A stretch of DNA of 64,000 nt, taken from assembly GCA_020746875.1 (NCBI GenBank), contig JAGTJL010000025.1:186001-250000 (forward strand). Direction: 5' to 3'. Shown here piece by piece: positions 11,680 through 25,102 of the stretch (positions are counted from its first letter, which is position 1; each line of letters begins with the position of its first letter). The notes beneath the pieces were generated by a model that was given only the letters and a program-made list of their open reading frames with translations, was not told the origin of the DNA and did no database searches. The DNA is from Rhexocercosporidium sp. MPI-PUGE-AT-0058 (lineage: Eukaryota; Ascomycota; Leotiomycetes; Helotiales). The translations under genes and the position numbers were made by a program.

Positions 11680-13923
11680 TTATATCCAGTCGGCTTTCGT
11701 GCGCTTCTGTTGACTTGTCGGCTGCCTTACTGGTCCAGCCATGGGAGATCCAGGTGGGTTGGCCCGGAGGGGGTTGCCCGCGGCAGGAGTGGCGGTCTTG
11801 ACCTCGGGTGAATAGACTTTCGGACTCAACGAGTATACGGTTGGACTGAGTTGGGTATTAGACTCGCGCATCTTCTCTATTTGAGGTAGGAAGGCTTTAG
11901 GTGTTGGTGGCAAAGTCTTGTTTATTGAAGCGCCGGGGCTTTGCTGTGGCGAGGATGTGATGTTGGTGTTAAGAGGTGAAGGCAATGGCTTCATCCCTGC
12001 CGATGTTGAGAATGAAGTCTGCACTTTCAGGGCTGCACTTGGGAGAGTAGGCTTTGATGCCGATGGCGAGGATGGTAGGCTTGATTTAGAGGCGGAGTAA
12101 GTAGTAGATGGAAGTGGCGAAGCGCTGTAAACGGAGGATGGCGATTGTGGCGCTGGTGGTTTGAGCGTCATCGCCTTGTATGTGGTGGACGGTAAGGGAA
12201 GGCTATCAAGGTCTTCTTGTGAGGGTGTTGGTGCATGCGAGATTCGCAGGCCAATTTGTACTGTCGCTGATGAGGCGATAGAAGAATCTCTGCGATGCCT
12301 TGGTGCACCTACATATCGAATTGCTGGTGGTGGTGTCAACTCGCTGATGTCGTAGATCGACTCTTTTTGTTGGCCAGCCTTCGTTGGACTGCTACCTTCA
12401 GGTGGGAAGAGAGAATATGATGGTTTGCGTGCGTGCGTACGTGCCTGCACCGCAGGACAGTCCGACGCCTTTGTCGGATCGGGTTGTGCTGGCATATTGC
12501 CCATCTCCGCCTCCCGCCCCTTCGTAGCTCCATATGGTGGACTCCTTAAAGAATCCATTGAGATTCCTCGTTTCTTCTCCAGTCCAATGAGGCTTGATTG
12601 GCTGTCGGAACGACTTAATTGATCGCCCCTGGGAGTCCTTGGCCCAGTCACTGGGTTGATCAGGTGTGCATGCATAGCGACTTCATTCGGTCCAAACATC
12701 CTGATCTGATGTCTGGGCTCCGCCCATTTCTTTCCGGCCGTCTTTGGAGCGAAAGATGTTGTCGCAGTATTGGATCGTAAGAATAGTTGTAGCAGACCAC
12801 TCATCAGACCCGACAAGTTTACCACTACTGTTGCCATCATGGCAAGCTTGATATCTCCCTGCTTGTCGATCAAGGAGAAGAAGAATGGAATAACGAATGA
12901 CTGTGAAGGTTAGTCACGATCGAGTGGGATGATAATTACACGTACCAGAGAAAGTATACCGAGAACTAGGTAGTACACCATTCTCGACGCAGCAATTCGT
13001 TGATGCTGATCAATCAAGTTCACAGTGGACAGCCGGACGAAGATTGTTAGAGCAGCTGCAATCATCAATCCTCCCACAGTAGTCAACATCACAAATCCCA
13101 GCTTCCCAAACTTCGAGATAAACCAGATCAGAGAAGCGAAGCAAGCATTAGGCTCAGGCCGAATATGCGACGGTATCCAAGTGAGAATCAACATAACCAC
13201 CACTACCCCACAGCAAATAGTCACATCCCATTTCCCCCTCGCCTGAAATGGTGTGCTTCGAAAGGATCGGATGGCGCATTCCGTTCCGAATACTAACTGA
13301 ATATATGGCACGATAAACATTGCTGAACACGTTAGCCTCGACCTCGCCAAACCCTATCAATCACGTACCTGGCCACAGAAATTGTGCTATCAGTCCACAA
13401 CCTGTTGCAAACAGAGATGTAAGACCCAGTCCTTGTACACCTGCAAAGACAAGACCCTGGATGACGATACCTATCGCCAGTACCAGAGGGAAAGTTTCTG
13501 CTGGGTGTATCGCCGAGACGCAAAATTTCCTTTTCACAGTTAACACCCAGCTCCTCCATCGCCCTCATGTACTTACGATGCCTTGAACTTCGGATTACAT
13601 CTCTTCGAGGCCCAGTAGCAGTCGTAAAGAATACTGCAGGCGGTCGCAAAAGCGGCCAAGATATTGAAAGTGGCGAGAATAATTGTCGAGGTCCTGACCG
13701 ACTTGCTCTCTGCAAACACCAGATTGGATATCAGATTGAAAGTCGAGTTCCCTCCTGATCCTGTCCTGTTCGTGGCCGACTGGTAGAATGGATTGCCCGT
13801 TCGATTTCCCCTCATTGTTGTCGTGTGATTAAAAGTAGTCTTCACCATCTCGCTCATCATCCTCTCCGTAATCATCCTCGCCGAAGCAGCCATTATCCCT
13901 TCCTGCCCACCGAGTTCCATCAA
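11680..13923 (-). CDS. Seven-helix membrane protein with GPCR-like topology
   Basis: Exons 13923-13577, 13529-13369, 13322-12946 and 12900-11680 join in frame to 701 residues; each join has GT-AG ends and the first three introns are only 46-47 bases. The N-terminal part, about 80 residues, has four Asn-X-Ser/Thr sites (NHT, two NRT, NST). It is followed by seven hydrophobic segments, among them TSTIILATFNILAAFATACS, TFPLVLAIGIVIQGLVFAGV, DVTICCGVVVVMLILTW and LGFVMLTTVGGLMIAAALTI, then a Ser/Pro-rich tail of about 370 residues. A glycosylated outside N-terminus, seven helices and a long inner tail suit a G-protein-coupled receptor. I cannot place it in a named fungal class. A transporter or conserved fungal membrane protein of another kind is possible. 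Confidence 0.85.
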
Positions 13924-16900
13924 TAAGAGATATTATCGTTGGCAGCGAGCCGGAGCGTTGCCATTCGTAAGTATTGTTAAGTCATGAAGATCGCCTGCGT
14001 CGTTTTGGTGATGAGGAAGTACGGTGATGTGAGAGAAGAGAAAGGATAGATTATGGAAGAATGTAAAGACTGGAGCACACCGATAGGCCGGAACGGTGGG
14101 AAAAGGTAAGATGAAACGGTTTCTGAGCCAGCAGTGGTGACCAGAAGCACCGACGAATGGAAAGACGACAGGAAAAACTGACAGCAAAAACCGACAGCAA
14201 CACACTCTGAAAAGAATGTTGAGGTAAAGGTTTGCCTGCTTCAGGATCGCATGAAGTATAAGAGAAATGCCCAAGCGGAAAGGGTAGACGCACGTCGAGT
14301 GGTCCAGGCGCGGGAGAAGGCCAGGCCGGGATGCTAGGACCGACCTTGTGGTGGGGGAGTGGCTCCGCCGCCTCTCGTCCTTGGGGAAATACCGTCAGTG
14401 AATCGAGGGACCATACGATAACTGGCTGTACGTTTCCACTTGCAAGCCAAGATCGCTGTCGAACAAGAGGCTCGTTGCAGTAACGCCCAATCTAACTGGA
14501 TCTAAGGTCCACCCCATGTGCAACATTCGCTAGAGGGGGCAGCGGGAGACATGGCAGTCTGCCTCTTAGCAGACCCAAATAAGCACTTCGTCCGTAGCGT
14601 GGCGTGAAGCCCACACTGTACAGTCTGCAATGTGCTTGGGTCTTTGATATCTTGAGGCAAGCCGAGTCGGAAAACTGTGATGAGGCACACTTGGAGTTTC
14701 GGTGTCGTCGCAGGCTCTCGCTTAACCCCCTGAAACCGCGGGACAGGGCAGTGGAGCAAGGAGTTCATGCAAAGGCGTCCAGCGAGTCGGACAGTTCGAT
14801 GCAGCGAAGAGACTTCCATAATCCCTGTGCTGCGAGTGATGTTGTGCAGTGGTGTGCAATATTCGAGCTATTCAGATAGCTCACTGGGTAAAGGCATGAA
14901 TAGAGTTCAGCGGTCGACTTTGGATCGCATCGCACGGGGCTGGAGATGATCTACTATTCACCAAGTGAAAGCATCCCCTCAGCCGCTACAACTGTTCTTG
15001 GGAGCTGTCAATAATGATGTGTATCAAAGCTAGCGAATTTAAGGCTGTTAGGGACTCTTGTTGCGGTTGGCGCACATATATCAAAACAAGAACAGTCTTC
15101 CACCCTAACTGGTCAAATAAATTGATGAAGGGAACGGAGAATTCGGCCGGAGGGGTTCGTCCAGAGTGACATAGTCCCAGCCTCTTTGTGTGTTCACCAG
15201 GACCAGGGAGAGGGCTGTCGGCACTGGTGGCGCTGGATGAAGCTCCAAGAGTCGCAAGATATGAGATGAAACTTCTTGATAAACGTCCCGCCCTGAAGCT
15301 TGCCAGTGAATGGAGGATCTTCAGTATGGACGACAAGAAAGCGTACGATAAGATGCGAGTGGCTCCAGGTTGAAGAGTTCGAAATGAGGTTCAAGACGTG
15401 CTATGTTAAGCTTGGTCGCGGTCGTGAAGACCTTGTGAGGCCAGAAAACTATTGAGCCACGTGACAAGAAGACTTCATGTCCTTCCGAGAAGCTGGAAGT
15501 GTTGCAAGGTTCAGGGGCAAGTTGTAGGCCAACAATAGCGTTCTCACATGGTTATCGTAACTTCCAAGATATAGGAGCTGTTCGGAAACACTTCAAAGCC
15601 CTAAAATCCGACTGCGCCGGCATGACTTGAAGGATCCCTGACTTCACAACCCATTCGATCCGGCGTATAGCATCGGATATCATCATCAGCACTTTATCGG
15701 ATCTTCACTTATCAAGCTTGTTTCCCCCGAATTCATATGCACAAGGCTTGGTAACTGTTAGTTGACTTTAAATATATGAATTCTGACATGTACATCCACA
15801 CACTTTAAATGCACCGTGCACTTCTGGTCAAGTCGGTTAGCTCAGCTCAATTCCACGTTTTCACATCCACCAGGTCCTCGGTATCCTTGCTACTTTTCTC
15901 CCCGCGCTCTATTCTCACATCTGATTGTTTCTCGTATATCTACTCGTATCAAACTGGTTCAGTTGAGATACGAGTGTTACCCACAGACTCGTCTGAACCG
16001 TTAGTTCTGGACTTCTCCACCTTGCAGGATATCACACCCCGATTAAGCATTACGCCCCGAGGTGTGTAGTGGGGCCATCCTTCTTCCTTAAACCAGTCCT
16101 GCAATATGACTTCCTTTACTCCGTATACCCCCTGATTATTTCTTATCTCTCGTCATTTTTGCTTTTGAGTTCCCCTTCTCAGGTTACGGTTCTCGGGTTG
16201 CTGCGGCGGCTTGTGGGGTTCATTTAATCTATTTGACTCCTTTAAATCCTCCCAGACCAGCCTCCATCGAGCTTGATACACAGCTTAAAGTCTATTTCTA
16301 CCTCACAACCCTTCTCATTCTAGATGTTGACAGGATAAGCCAGCTGCCAAGATTGTATCCTCAGAATGCGGAGAGAGAGTGGGGGTAGCATTTTTCAAAA
16401 GCAATTCAAACGATGCGAAAATTCCCCCTCTCATCTCAACTTTTTGTTTGGAGATCGCAGCGCGTGTTTCTATGAGACGGTTTGATTTGCAGTCCATTCC
16501 AGATTCTCGATTGAGGCTTTCGCCGCGGCGGTCGACACTCTCGACCTGGCAAAAGAGAGGTCCGGAGGGGTCGTGTTCCGAATGCACGGGAGGAGTGCAT
16601 AATGGCTCCTGGACCCTGCCTTGGCTGAACACTGAATCCAGCCGCTTCTTTTAGGCTTCTAGAAGAGTTTACTGGAGGAAGCGTGCGAGATAGATTAGAA
16701 CTTGCTCGTGGAAGTTCATCTGATCAAGACACCAGCTGTAGCTACTTACGGTGTGGCAAGCCTTCACGGGAGACGGGAGACCCCGCGGCAAACTTGTCAG
16801 ACATACAGATGTGAGTAGAGTTCTCGTCCCGTTTGCCAGGGATTTCATCCATTCTTTCTTTCTTAGTACTCAGCGTGTTCTTTCCAGCCGGGTAAAATAT

Positions 16901-19417
16901 CATCCTTCATGCCTTCCAGCTTTCTTCCTCGTCGTCTAGAGAAGTGTCAGCAGTCTGTCACAGCTGCAGGTCTTGGGACTGCATGATGTAGGCCCGTCTT
17001 TAACCATGTTAGCCATCAAATAAATGCTTTGAAGGCAGCCACTATTGAGAGGACGCGTCACTGAATTATGTGGCAATATTCTACTTTAGAGAAATGCAGA
17101 AACCTGAGTCTGGGTTGTGCTTTTACTGGAAAAGTTACAGGTTTGAGTTAAGTTATTTAAGCCCAAGGTGCACTTTCTTATCTTCACGTAAGGTTTGAAT
17201 TGGCTGCAAAACCTAGACTGGCACTGAGAGTCAATATTGTGGATCTTACCTGAGCAGATCGGTCAGCCACGCAGCAAACATGCTCAAGTACCCAGCTCAA
17301 CCACAAATGAAGAAGTAGGAACTTGAGTGCTAAGCTGTTATGATAACTTAAAAATGAGCATTTGGAGGTGCCACGGTCCAGCTTCTACCGCTAGTTTCGA
17401 AGTCATGGCGCTCGTGACGTGCAAGCTGACGCATCAAAGTGCTGGCTCACATTGAAGTTGCGACTCGCTTCTTGGTAAACGCAAACCATGTGATATTCAC
17501 TTTACTTGAGTAGTGTTATTGGACTATTTTAGTAGGACATTTCAACTACTTACTGTCATCAGATTCGTCAACATCGTCAATTGTTCTTGAGGAAGACGAC
17601 ACTTGTAGGAATGTGATCCGTAGTGGTTTCTTGGGAAGCGAAATATAAATATCACCAATACTTTATTCTACGGGATGACTGTAGGATGTAAGACAAGATG
17701 GAATTACTCCTCGTAGAAACGACGAAGCTAAAGTTGAATTTGATATAACTTCACTCAATTAATTCTCAAATTACAACGAGTCCACTCACCGAAGTATCCT
17801 GGAGTTGAAAAGCAAGGTGCAGAGGCCAGTCGATTTATTTCTAGGCCAAGACTGCTCACAGGCTTCTCATGCGATTGGGAAATCCTTTATGTATGCCGAC
17901 ACCATAATATTAGTATAAGGCCGAGAGAATGTGTGACTCTAGAGCTCTTTTCGTATATGCTGCTGCTCAAACACAAAAAGCACCTCTTAGCTGTAGTTTA
18001 TATATATAGACACACTTAGCATAATAAGTGCGAATTGAAGACTAGTGAAGTTAGAAGACTGTCGAAAGGTATTTGGTACATAAGCAATCCTCTGTTCTAA
18101 GTCTTTATAGTAGTTGTATATATTCTACACTCCTTAAAAAGTTCTGACCAAAGACAACGATAAAATTTAGGAAACATAGTCTGTCATTAAAGTGTGATAG
18201 ATTTATAGTACGTTGCATTGGAGGTATCTTGAGGTACTTCATGACTTTCAATTTGGGCCAATTACATGTGGAATTCAAATTCGCAGCATTCACTCAGCTC
18301 TAGGAAACTTAGGGAAACAAGTTGAATCTAGTTTGGCAATGTGCGAGTTGGTAACAACGAACGAGATGTACATCTAGTGGAGAGCTGATACTCCATTTTA
18401 CTAGGGAGAAGTATGTTGATGGGTTCGCTATGCCGATTCGGTCAGATGGATTGGCAGCTGAATTGCATATCTTCTGCAATGTGGGCACTTTAACATGGAA
18501 GGGATAACTGACAACCAAGCATTCGCACAGGCTTCAATAATCAGCCTGTTCTTGCTAGATGCATCCTAGAGTTAGCTTACAGTGAAGATATCCACTTACT
18601 GCCTGGGAAAGCAGTAAGTGTGGGGTGCCAATGAGGATCTGATCAATTTAAGCTACAGTTCAATGTTCATGAATAAAGGAACAAACAAGTGAATGCTCCG
18701 GAGTATAGTACTACTTGTTCTCGAAACCAGTTCCTATCCAGTCTTCTCGTGATACAAAAGCCAATAAAGCTCCCAACTTCACAATCCTCATGGAAACGCT
18801 GCCCACGTGGACGAAAACAGATGCTCTTTGGACGAAAGTGCCAGCGGAGAAAAATTCTTAACGTAGATCTATAATGAAAAGACAACTACACAGAGGAAAC
18901 GGCAATGGTAATAGGCCGAAATTGGGGGGTTTTTCTTTTCCTGGGAAATAACTTCAGAGCCAAAAGTGAGTGAAGAAAAAGTAGGAAATTATAATGATAG
19001 TAACGAAGTCGACGGCAAAGAAGTGTATAATGGCAGAGAGATTGAAGACGCGCTGTGGGTCTCTTCTGTAGCAAAAGCAGTATACTTGCCGATCACCGGG
19101 CTGACATGCAATGCTAGATTTAAAGAGTAAGAACATGGCGCTATGGGGTTTGATAATAATATGCACCTCCTATTCCGCTAATACTTTTAGACCCTGAGCT
19201 AAGCATAAAGTCTGGGCGGGGCCGGAAGGGAAGTGCCAGAAAGATGTTAAATAGCTGGATTGATCGTCTTAAATGTAATAAATCAAAAGACCCCCTAGGG
19301 AGTTTGGCTTGATACTTGGTAAAACTCGCCCCAATTCATCACAATCCATACGCTACTACTGTGAGTATAACTCGTATCGTAAAATTGTGTCGTACTCGTC
19401 CTTAAACCCCTCTCGCC
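13924..19417. other. Gene-poor stretch
   Basis: About 5.5 kb with no frame I can support as a gene. Frames of 60-116 codons occur on both strands (for example 14986-15336 reverse and 15809-16069 forward) but none shows a recognisable motif. From about 17 kb the sequence becomes more AT-rich. The part next to 13924 is presumably the promoter of the seven-helix gene, and the part next to 19417 the 3' flank of the EXPERA gene. Confidence 0.5.
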
Positions 19418-20223
19418 CTACTTCACCTTCTCTCTTCGCTTGGCCTGCAAACTTTGCAGCACAACTCCATTCCGTACCAAAAACGCGTTCTTCATATCCG
19501 TATAGGCATGGTACATGGCATATAAAGGCAGAAAGACCCAAAGCATGTTGAAGAAGACTAGGTATACCCATTTGAACATGAAGTTGCTCACATCGAGGTT
19601 TTGGTTGCCGGTTAACCATTCGGGACAGAATGTCATGAAGCCTGTATTTCGTCAACACCGTTCCTCTTCGCAGCAGGAAGCGTGAAATGGCAAGGAACTG
19701 TATTACCTCCATATAACTCCCCAGTAGCCAGCACAACCATCCAGAACCCAGTCATAACATCCCTCCTCATAATCCCCCAGCAGATATACAACGCCAGCGG
19801 CCCTGCACCAAGCACAGTCAACAATTCCAGACTCACAACTGTCAGATCCGCACCCGCCCATCTGCTATCTGCCTGCGCATACACCATCCACAATTTCGTC
19901 GCCCAATTATCCCCATATTTCGCACCAAAGAGCTTGTCGGGTTGGGAGAGGAAGTTCGTGATGAGCGTGGGGTGGTGAATAGCAGGGTTGAAAGGCGACG
20001 ATGTGAAAAAGCAGTTGTAGAGGAATGAACCTTCAAAGATACTGTGGATGAGGAAATCGAAGAAGTGCCAGATGAAGAGGATGCGGAGGCGTGAGGGCGT
20101 GCTGGCTTGGAGGAGGGAGAGGGAGAGGAGGTAGGATGTTGCGAGGATTGCAAGGACGGCCAGGAGTGAAATGATGGTCGTGGTGTCGATGTGGTCCATT
20201 ATGGAGCCTGTTGGAGAGGCCAT
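19418..20223 (-). CDS. EXPERA / emopamil-binding-like membrane protein
   Basis: Exons 20223-19707 and 19641-19418 give 246 residues. The join across a 65-base intron restores ELYGGFMTFCPEWLTG, matching the conserved Tyr-Gly and Phe-x-Pro-Glu region of the family. It has four or five membrane segments (ISLLAVLAILATSYLLSL near the start; VYLVFFNMLWVFLPLYAM near the end) and the family's central WMVYAQADSRWAGADLTVV with the acidic pair after it. Relatives include the sterol delta8-delta7 isomerase (EBP) and sigma-2 receptor-type proteins of the endoplasmic reticulum. Which role applies cannot be decided by reading. The start at 20223 is chosen because a longer upstream frame contains no sensible protein. 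Confidence 0.88.
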
Positions 20224-22268
20224 GTTGATATGCGCGTAGCGCGTGTAGCGAAGCGTGGGTTTGTTGACTTTGGACAGTGAAGCGTGGAAGTGTGGAAGTG
20301 AAATGAAGCTGTTTATGTGGAGTCGAGCTTCGTTCGAGCTTGTGTGGAGACAAAACGGACTTGGCGTGAAACGCCAAGTCCTTTTGTGGACTCGGCAATT
20401 ACCCCTGATTGACCCCGAAGTTGTCGTGACTAAGTAGCTCAACAACATCAGCTGAGAATTTAAATTTCTCTTTAGTGAAACGGAATGTTGAAACCAGTTG
20501 AGTAATCCCATGTATCAATCAGAAGAACGGTCCGAACCTGTATGAAAGATGGTTTGAAGATGCCTCGGATTCAAGGACGCTGCAGCGGAAGACTGCCTGT
20601 AGTAATGGAGAGGTTGTTGGAAGTCAACATAAATAGAATGAGCGTAGCATGTTCATTTGAAAAGGCAAATGCGATTAGATCGTCGGGTGTTTTGATTGTT
20701 TCCGATGTATGCTTACTTAATACTACCTATCGATTACTTTCTTTCAACTACACTCTATCGATATCATCCGTGTGTGTCTCCAGCGAATATTCATAGTCCA
20801 CAAGCCTGTTTCTAGCCGTAGACATCTGACTTCGATGCTTGATAGCAACTCGAATAGCAACTACAATACCTGGCTTGGATGTGTGCGGGTAGAATACATA
20901 TAACCATCAGGCTATCCTTGAAAGTTGGATCATAGGGTGTAGAAACGATATGGAGACCAGTAGTCCCAAGATTGTTTACTTGGCACTTCTAACCATTCTG
21001 CTCTCCGGCGAGTATGATACGTCAGCTCCTTCCACGTTGGAAGGCTGGAGCTGCAGCAAAGTAAACCTGTTAAGGGTAATTTAATGTATTATAACCAATA
21101 CCTGGCTACCTTGTATCTTGGGGATGCTGGACATCGAATGGCGAAGCAGTGGATGGAAATTTCAACTTGAAGTCGCTTAAGAACTGAGTGACGTGTGGCC
21201 TAAGCACCCCTCCAGCGGTCGTCTGGCAGGGTATATCTGGTGATTTGGAGACGCAAGCAATCTAGCCCAGCCACTTAATATGTGGGAGTCCGAAAGTCTT
21301 AGACAATATTCCTACCTCTGAAGAATTGTACGGGTGATATGGGGTGGCGGCGTCATGTCTTCTGAAGTCCTCGGGATTGCTGCATGCTGGGTCAAGTATC
21401 CATTCTTGCATCGTACTCAGATAATGGAATTCTCACAAATTTACTCAGAAGCGGGGAATAGCAGTGACGGCGAAGGAAGATATTTTTTGCTTGGGAACGA
21501 TCTTCCGTGTTTTACTTTGACAGCGGCGGATACAACGAAAACAGCTCATGGATTGAAAACAAGGCGGAAGATCGAATTCTGGACGAGAACAGCGAATGGA
21601 AGGAGTTTCCCCGCATGTAATCATCCTATGATCTCCACCCCATCCGGACTGCTGTGTGCACGACGGAAGTGACACTGATAGAGTCAAGCGTACCATCACC
21701 CCAGATTCTCCATGTCTTGAAAACATCAATCGACTCCGTTTTCTCAAGACGAAAAACAGGAATCTAGCTCAAAATTTCATACTGATCGTCCAGCTACTTA
21801 CAGTGATTTTTGTGATGAAGTCAGACGCGACCAAACGGGGGTTGTTAAGCTGGTAAAATGCGGTCACTGCATCCCGCGCGAATGGAGTCAACTCAATTGA
21901 GCAATCTTTGTCTTATTTGGATCTAGTGGCACTCGGCAACTGAAAGGCATATGTTCACATGTCTAGTTAGGATGCCCTTTCATTAGGGGTATTCATCATA
22001 GAACAGAAGCCACTAACTTGCGGTGGCGAACCTGAGTGTAGGTCACGGCACCTCAAAGGTAGAGGCTGAACGAGTGAACATTTTGAGCAGTGAATTGGTC
22101 ATATGAACTCCTCAATTAAGATCTTCTTGACTTTTCGCCCTATAACTAACATGCTGTGTTTTTTGAAGTGAATAGTCCTCTATTGCTTGTCTTTCCAGCC
22201 CTGCTTGAAACTCTAGATTATTAAATGAGAATAAGAATACAAACCTTGCCCAATCCTCCTACACCACC
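20224..22268. other. Intergenic region between EXPERA and protease genes
   Basis: About 2 kb with scattered short frames on both strands and no recognisable product. It should contain the EXPERA promoter (near 20.3-20.6 kb) and the protease 3' flank. Confidence 0.4.
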
Positions 22269-24101
22269 TCAATAATTTCCCCGGCTTCTAATCCTCATCT
22301 CCGCTGCCCCAACATCATACACCACCAGATTACTCCTCATAAAAGTCGCACCCAGCGTATACGCCTGATAATCCTGCCCATTGTTAATCCCACTCACACA
22401 GCCTCCACTGTACGGGAACTCAGGCATGATTAAATCACGCTTATCCCACGGTAAGATGACGCTGCCGATTTTCACGGCGATTTGAGGCACGACGGCGTCA
22501 CAAGGGACGGAATAGCCGTAGACGCTCTCGTTCCAGACGGCGGGCGGGTTGAAGAGCGAGGCGACTTGGTTGGCTGTTGAGGGGGGAGCCAGCTTTGGGT
22601 TACGAGAGAGTCAATGTACACTTGAAAGGGGACCTTGCCGGGCTGGGTCAAGGAGGAAGATGGGGGCGTAGTGTTGAGGGGTTGCCAGATCGGGGAAGGT
22701 GGGAGGGGGTGAGGGTGTAGAGGAGGGCGTCAGGGGTTGTGAGGTAATTTTCTAGCACGATGTTAGTCTAGCAATGGAGTGGAGGAAGTGTAGATATTTG
22801 CACCGGAGAGATGGAAAAGATGTGGCTTAAGACATACGTAGTTGCGGATACGGTAGACTTCCATTGATATAATAACTTCCCCCGACTGGAACTTCTATGT
22901 CAGTTCTCGCCCACTGTCCAGTCGTGGATACGGGAGCCAGACCGCCGAGTGCAAGATAACCTTCTGGTGCGCCATTTGGGGGGATGGAAGGGCGATTGAT
23001 GGCCATGCTGAAAACGGGCGCAATCTTGTGTTGCTCGTACATTGTTGTGAAGATGGGGTTGTATGGCACTGAAGGGTTCGGAGAGGTTAGTATGAGAGTA
23101 TGAGGGAATTAGGAATAGAAGTGAAAGAGCTGGTTTGCTGAGGAGTTCAACAGGGTGTGAGGGGGGCACATACGTTGATTCTCAGGTGCATCTGCTGAGT
23201 AATTTGTTCCTTTGAAAGCATATGTACTGTTCCAATGGTGAGTGAGCAAGGGAAGCAAAAGAGAAGGAGAAAGGGGAGGAGGATCATACATTGATGGATA
23301 AGAGAGGCCCAAGTACCCACTAGAGATACCGTCTCCTACAGTACCAGCCTCGCTGGCAAGAGCTATTTGCTGCCTGACTCTAATGATAAAGCGCGTATTA
23401 GCGATGTTTCTCAAATGCCAACGGAAAATCTACTACACAAACAGTAGGAGAGAAGAAAGCAGAGAGGAAAAACGAGCACTCACGTAATACCACCCAGCGT
23501 AACCTTGGCCATACCATAACTACCTCTGAAGAACGCACCATCACCATAGAAGATATTAAAATTGACATTTTTGATGGGTTCGAACTCCCTACCAGGTTTA
23601 TACAGCGGACCAAAGGCACAGTCGGCTTGTGGAACGACGTCTTCAGACTCACCGAAGCATTTGAAATCTTTGGCCGCGATCCAGGTGTCGGATGAGCCGG
23701 TGTCGACGAGGAGGTTGTAGGTCTTGCCGCCGACTTGGATGGGTGTGTACCATGCTTGTCCCTGGGTTAGGGTTGAGTGGTTAGTTTTACTTGAGCTTGG
23801 ATTGGAGGAGAGAACGAGGGGAGAGGGTCATACGTACAAGCTGCACAGACTTCAAGGGCGACAATCCATATCTACCTCTGCGGTGAGCGTCCAGGAAAGC
23901 AAATGAGTGGGTGTTCATCCCATGTTTGTCGCGGGACATCGGAAGCCAGGTTGAGACATTGACATCTGGACTTGGGGCTTGAAAGGCTCTGGGCCTTAAC
24001 TGCGAGAGGATGTCACCTCGTTGGATGGTATTTCCTGAGGCGGAAGCGAGAGAGAAGAAAATGAGGATAGCGAGAAAGAGATTTGGTAGTTGATTGTGCA
24101 T
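22269..24101 (-). CDS. Secreted pepsin-like aspartic protease (family A1), broken near the second active site
   Basis: Starts at 24101 with a signal peptide (LFLAILIFFSLASA) and a propeptide. A first join (intron about 23831-23766) leads to GQAWYTPIQVGG and the first catalytic motif LLVDTGSSDTW. Further short introns follow, and the exons continue in frame through GYLGLSYPSM, YNPIFTTMYEQHKIAPVFSM and GYLALGGLAP. Near 22880 the frame breaks (SYYI, then MEVYRIRNY one frame away). Near 22635-22590 the second catalytic motif, normally Asp-Ser/Thr-Gly-Thr, reads VYIDSLVTQSWLPP, and the frame breaks again at a run of six C bases before STANQVASLFNPP. The C-terminal part (down to 22269) is open and typical (GCVSGINNG, LGATFMRSNLVVYD). 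The gene is therefore a likely recent pseudogene, or carries sequence errors in homopolymers. Confidence 0.75.
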
Positions 24102-25102
24102 CTTGACCTTTGAAAAGTCGGATGATTATGATGTGGCTGGTTCTGTCTCAGCTGTCGTGCAATGGAACGAAGTTGGAAGAAAGCTAGAAGACTTGTGAGA
24201 AGCACTTGAGGTGTTTGGGAGGTGACAAGTCAACCTACTTATCCTTCTTCGCGTCTTCCAGAAACCTTCCTTCCTTTTTTCTTCCCTCGGTTCCCTCAAT
24301 CTCGCTTTAAATTCCCGTTCGAGAATTGATAGATGGGCTGAACAAGGGTGCGGCTCTGCAGAGAACAATATGAAGGAAGAGAACAATGTCAAGGTTTTGC
24401 AGGGAAGAAGGACGGCTGGACGGGAGGGACGGACGAGGCGAGATGGACTGGGATTGGACTGGGGGCTTGAAAGAAATAGAATGGAATGTGTTGGCATTCG
24501 TATATGCATGTCATGATATGATCGAATGAGATCAGGAGATTGGTGGTCCGGGTACAGCTTAGGAGAGGTCTCGGGTGTGGCATGCAAGGGATGATTGTTG
24601 TGGAACAGTGAGTGAGGATTTGACTCGAATAAGCGAGGATGAGTAGAACGGCTGCTTGCATGAAGAGAGGAGATGGGATGAACTTAACTTCTCACCGACG
24701 AATCTAATGACTTCGGCATGGCTGTAAATGAACCTACATATTTGTTGATTGAAGGGCAGGATGGGAAAAGAATGCCAAGTGTTCGGATACCAATTGATCG
24801 AGGTTCCTGACTTTGGCGACTGCTATGTAAATACAGTACAGTTTGCTACAAGTCGAGATTGCAGTCAACTCTCTGGCCGCAGTTCGCCGAGCCGACAACC
24901 AAAATGTGGGAGGTTGGAGACGCTGAGACTTGATGTTAGACAACTGGGCCGTCACGTGGTTTTGATGACTGAAGTGAAAGACTTCCCCATGTTTCCTCGA
25001 AGCCTGTCTTCGAGTACGCAATATACAAGTAGAGAGGCCATCGGGGTCCCAGTAGTTCGACCCATTCATACAAGTACCACCTTTGTCGCCGTCCAGCAAG
25101 GC
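24102..25102. other. Intergenic region between protease and methyltransferase
   Basis: Contains the protease promoter and the methyltransferase 3' flank. The overlapping frames on both strands at 24734-25114 have no recognisable content and are probably chance. Confidence 0.4.

Noticed and set aside
19633..20511. Longer EXPERA protein starting at 20511
   Set aside because: The added 96 residues are of low quality and lack family similarity; the ATG at 20223 directly precedes the first membrane segment.
23570..23595. GGTTCGAACTCC, like a tRNA B box
   Set aside because: It lies inside a protease exon coding for EFEP, with no A box or cloverleaf around it.
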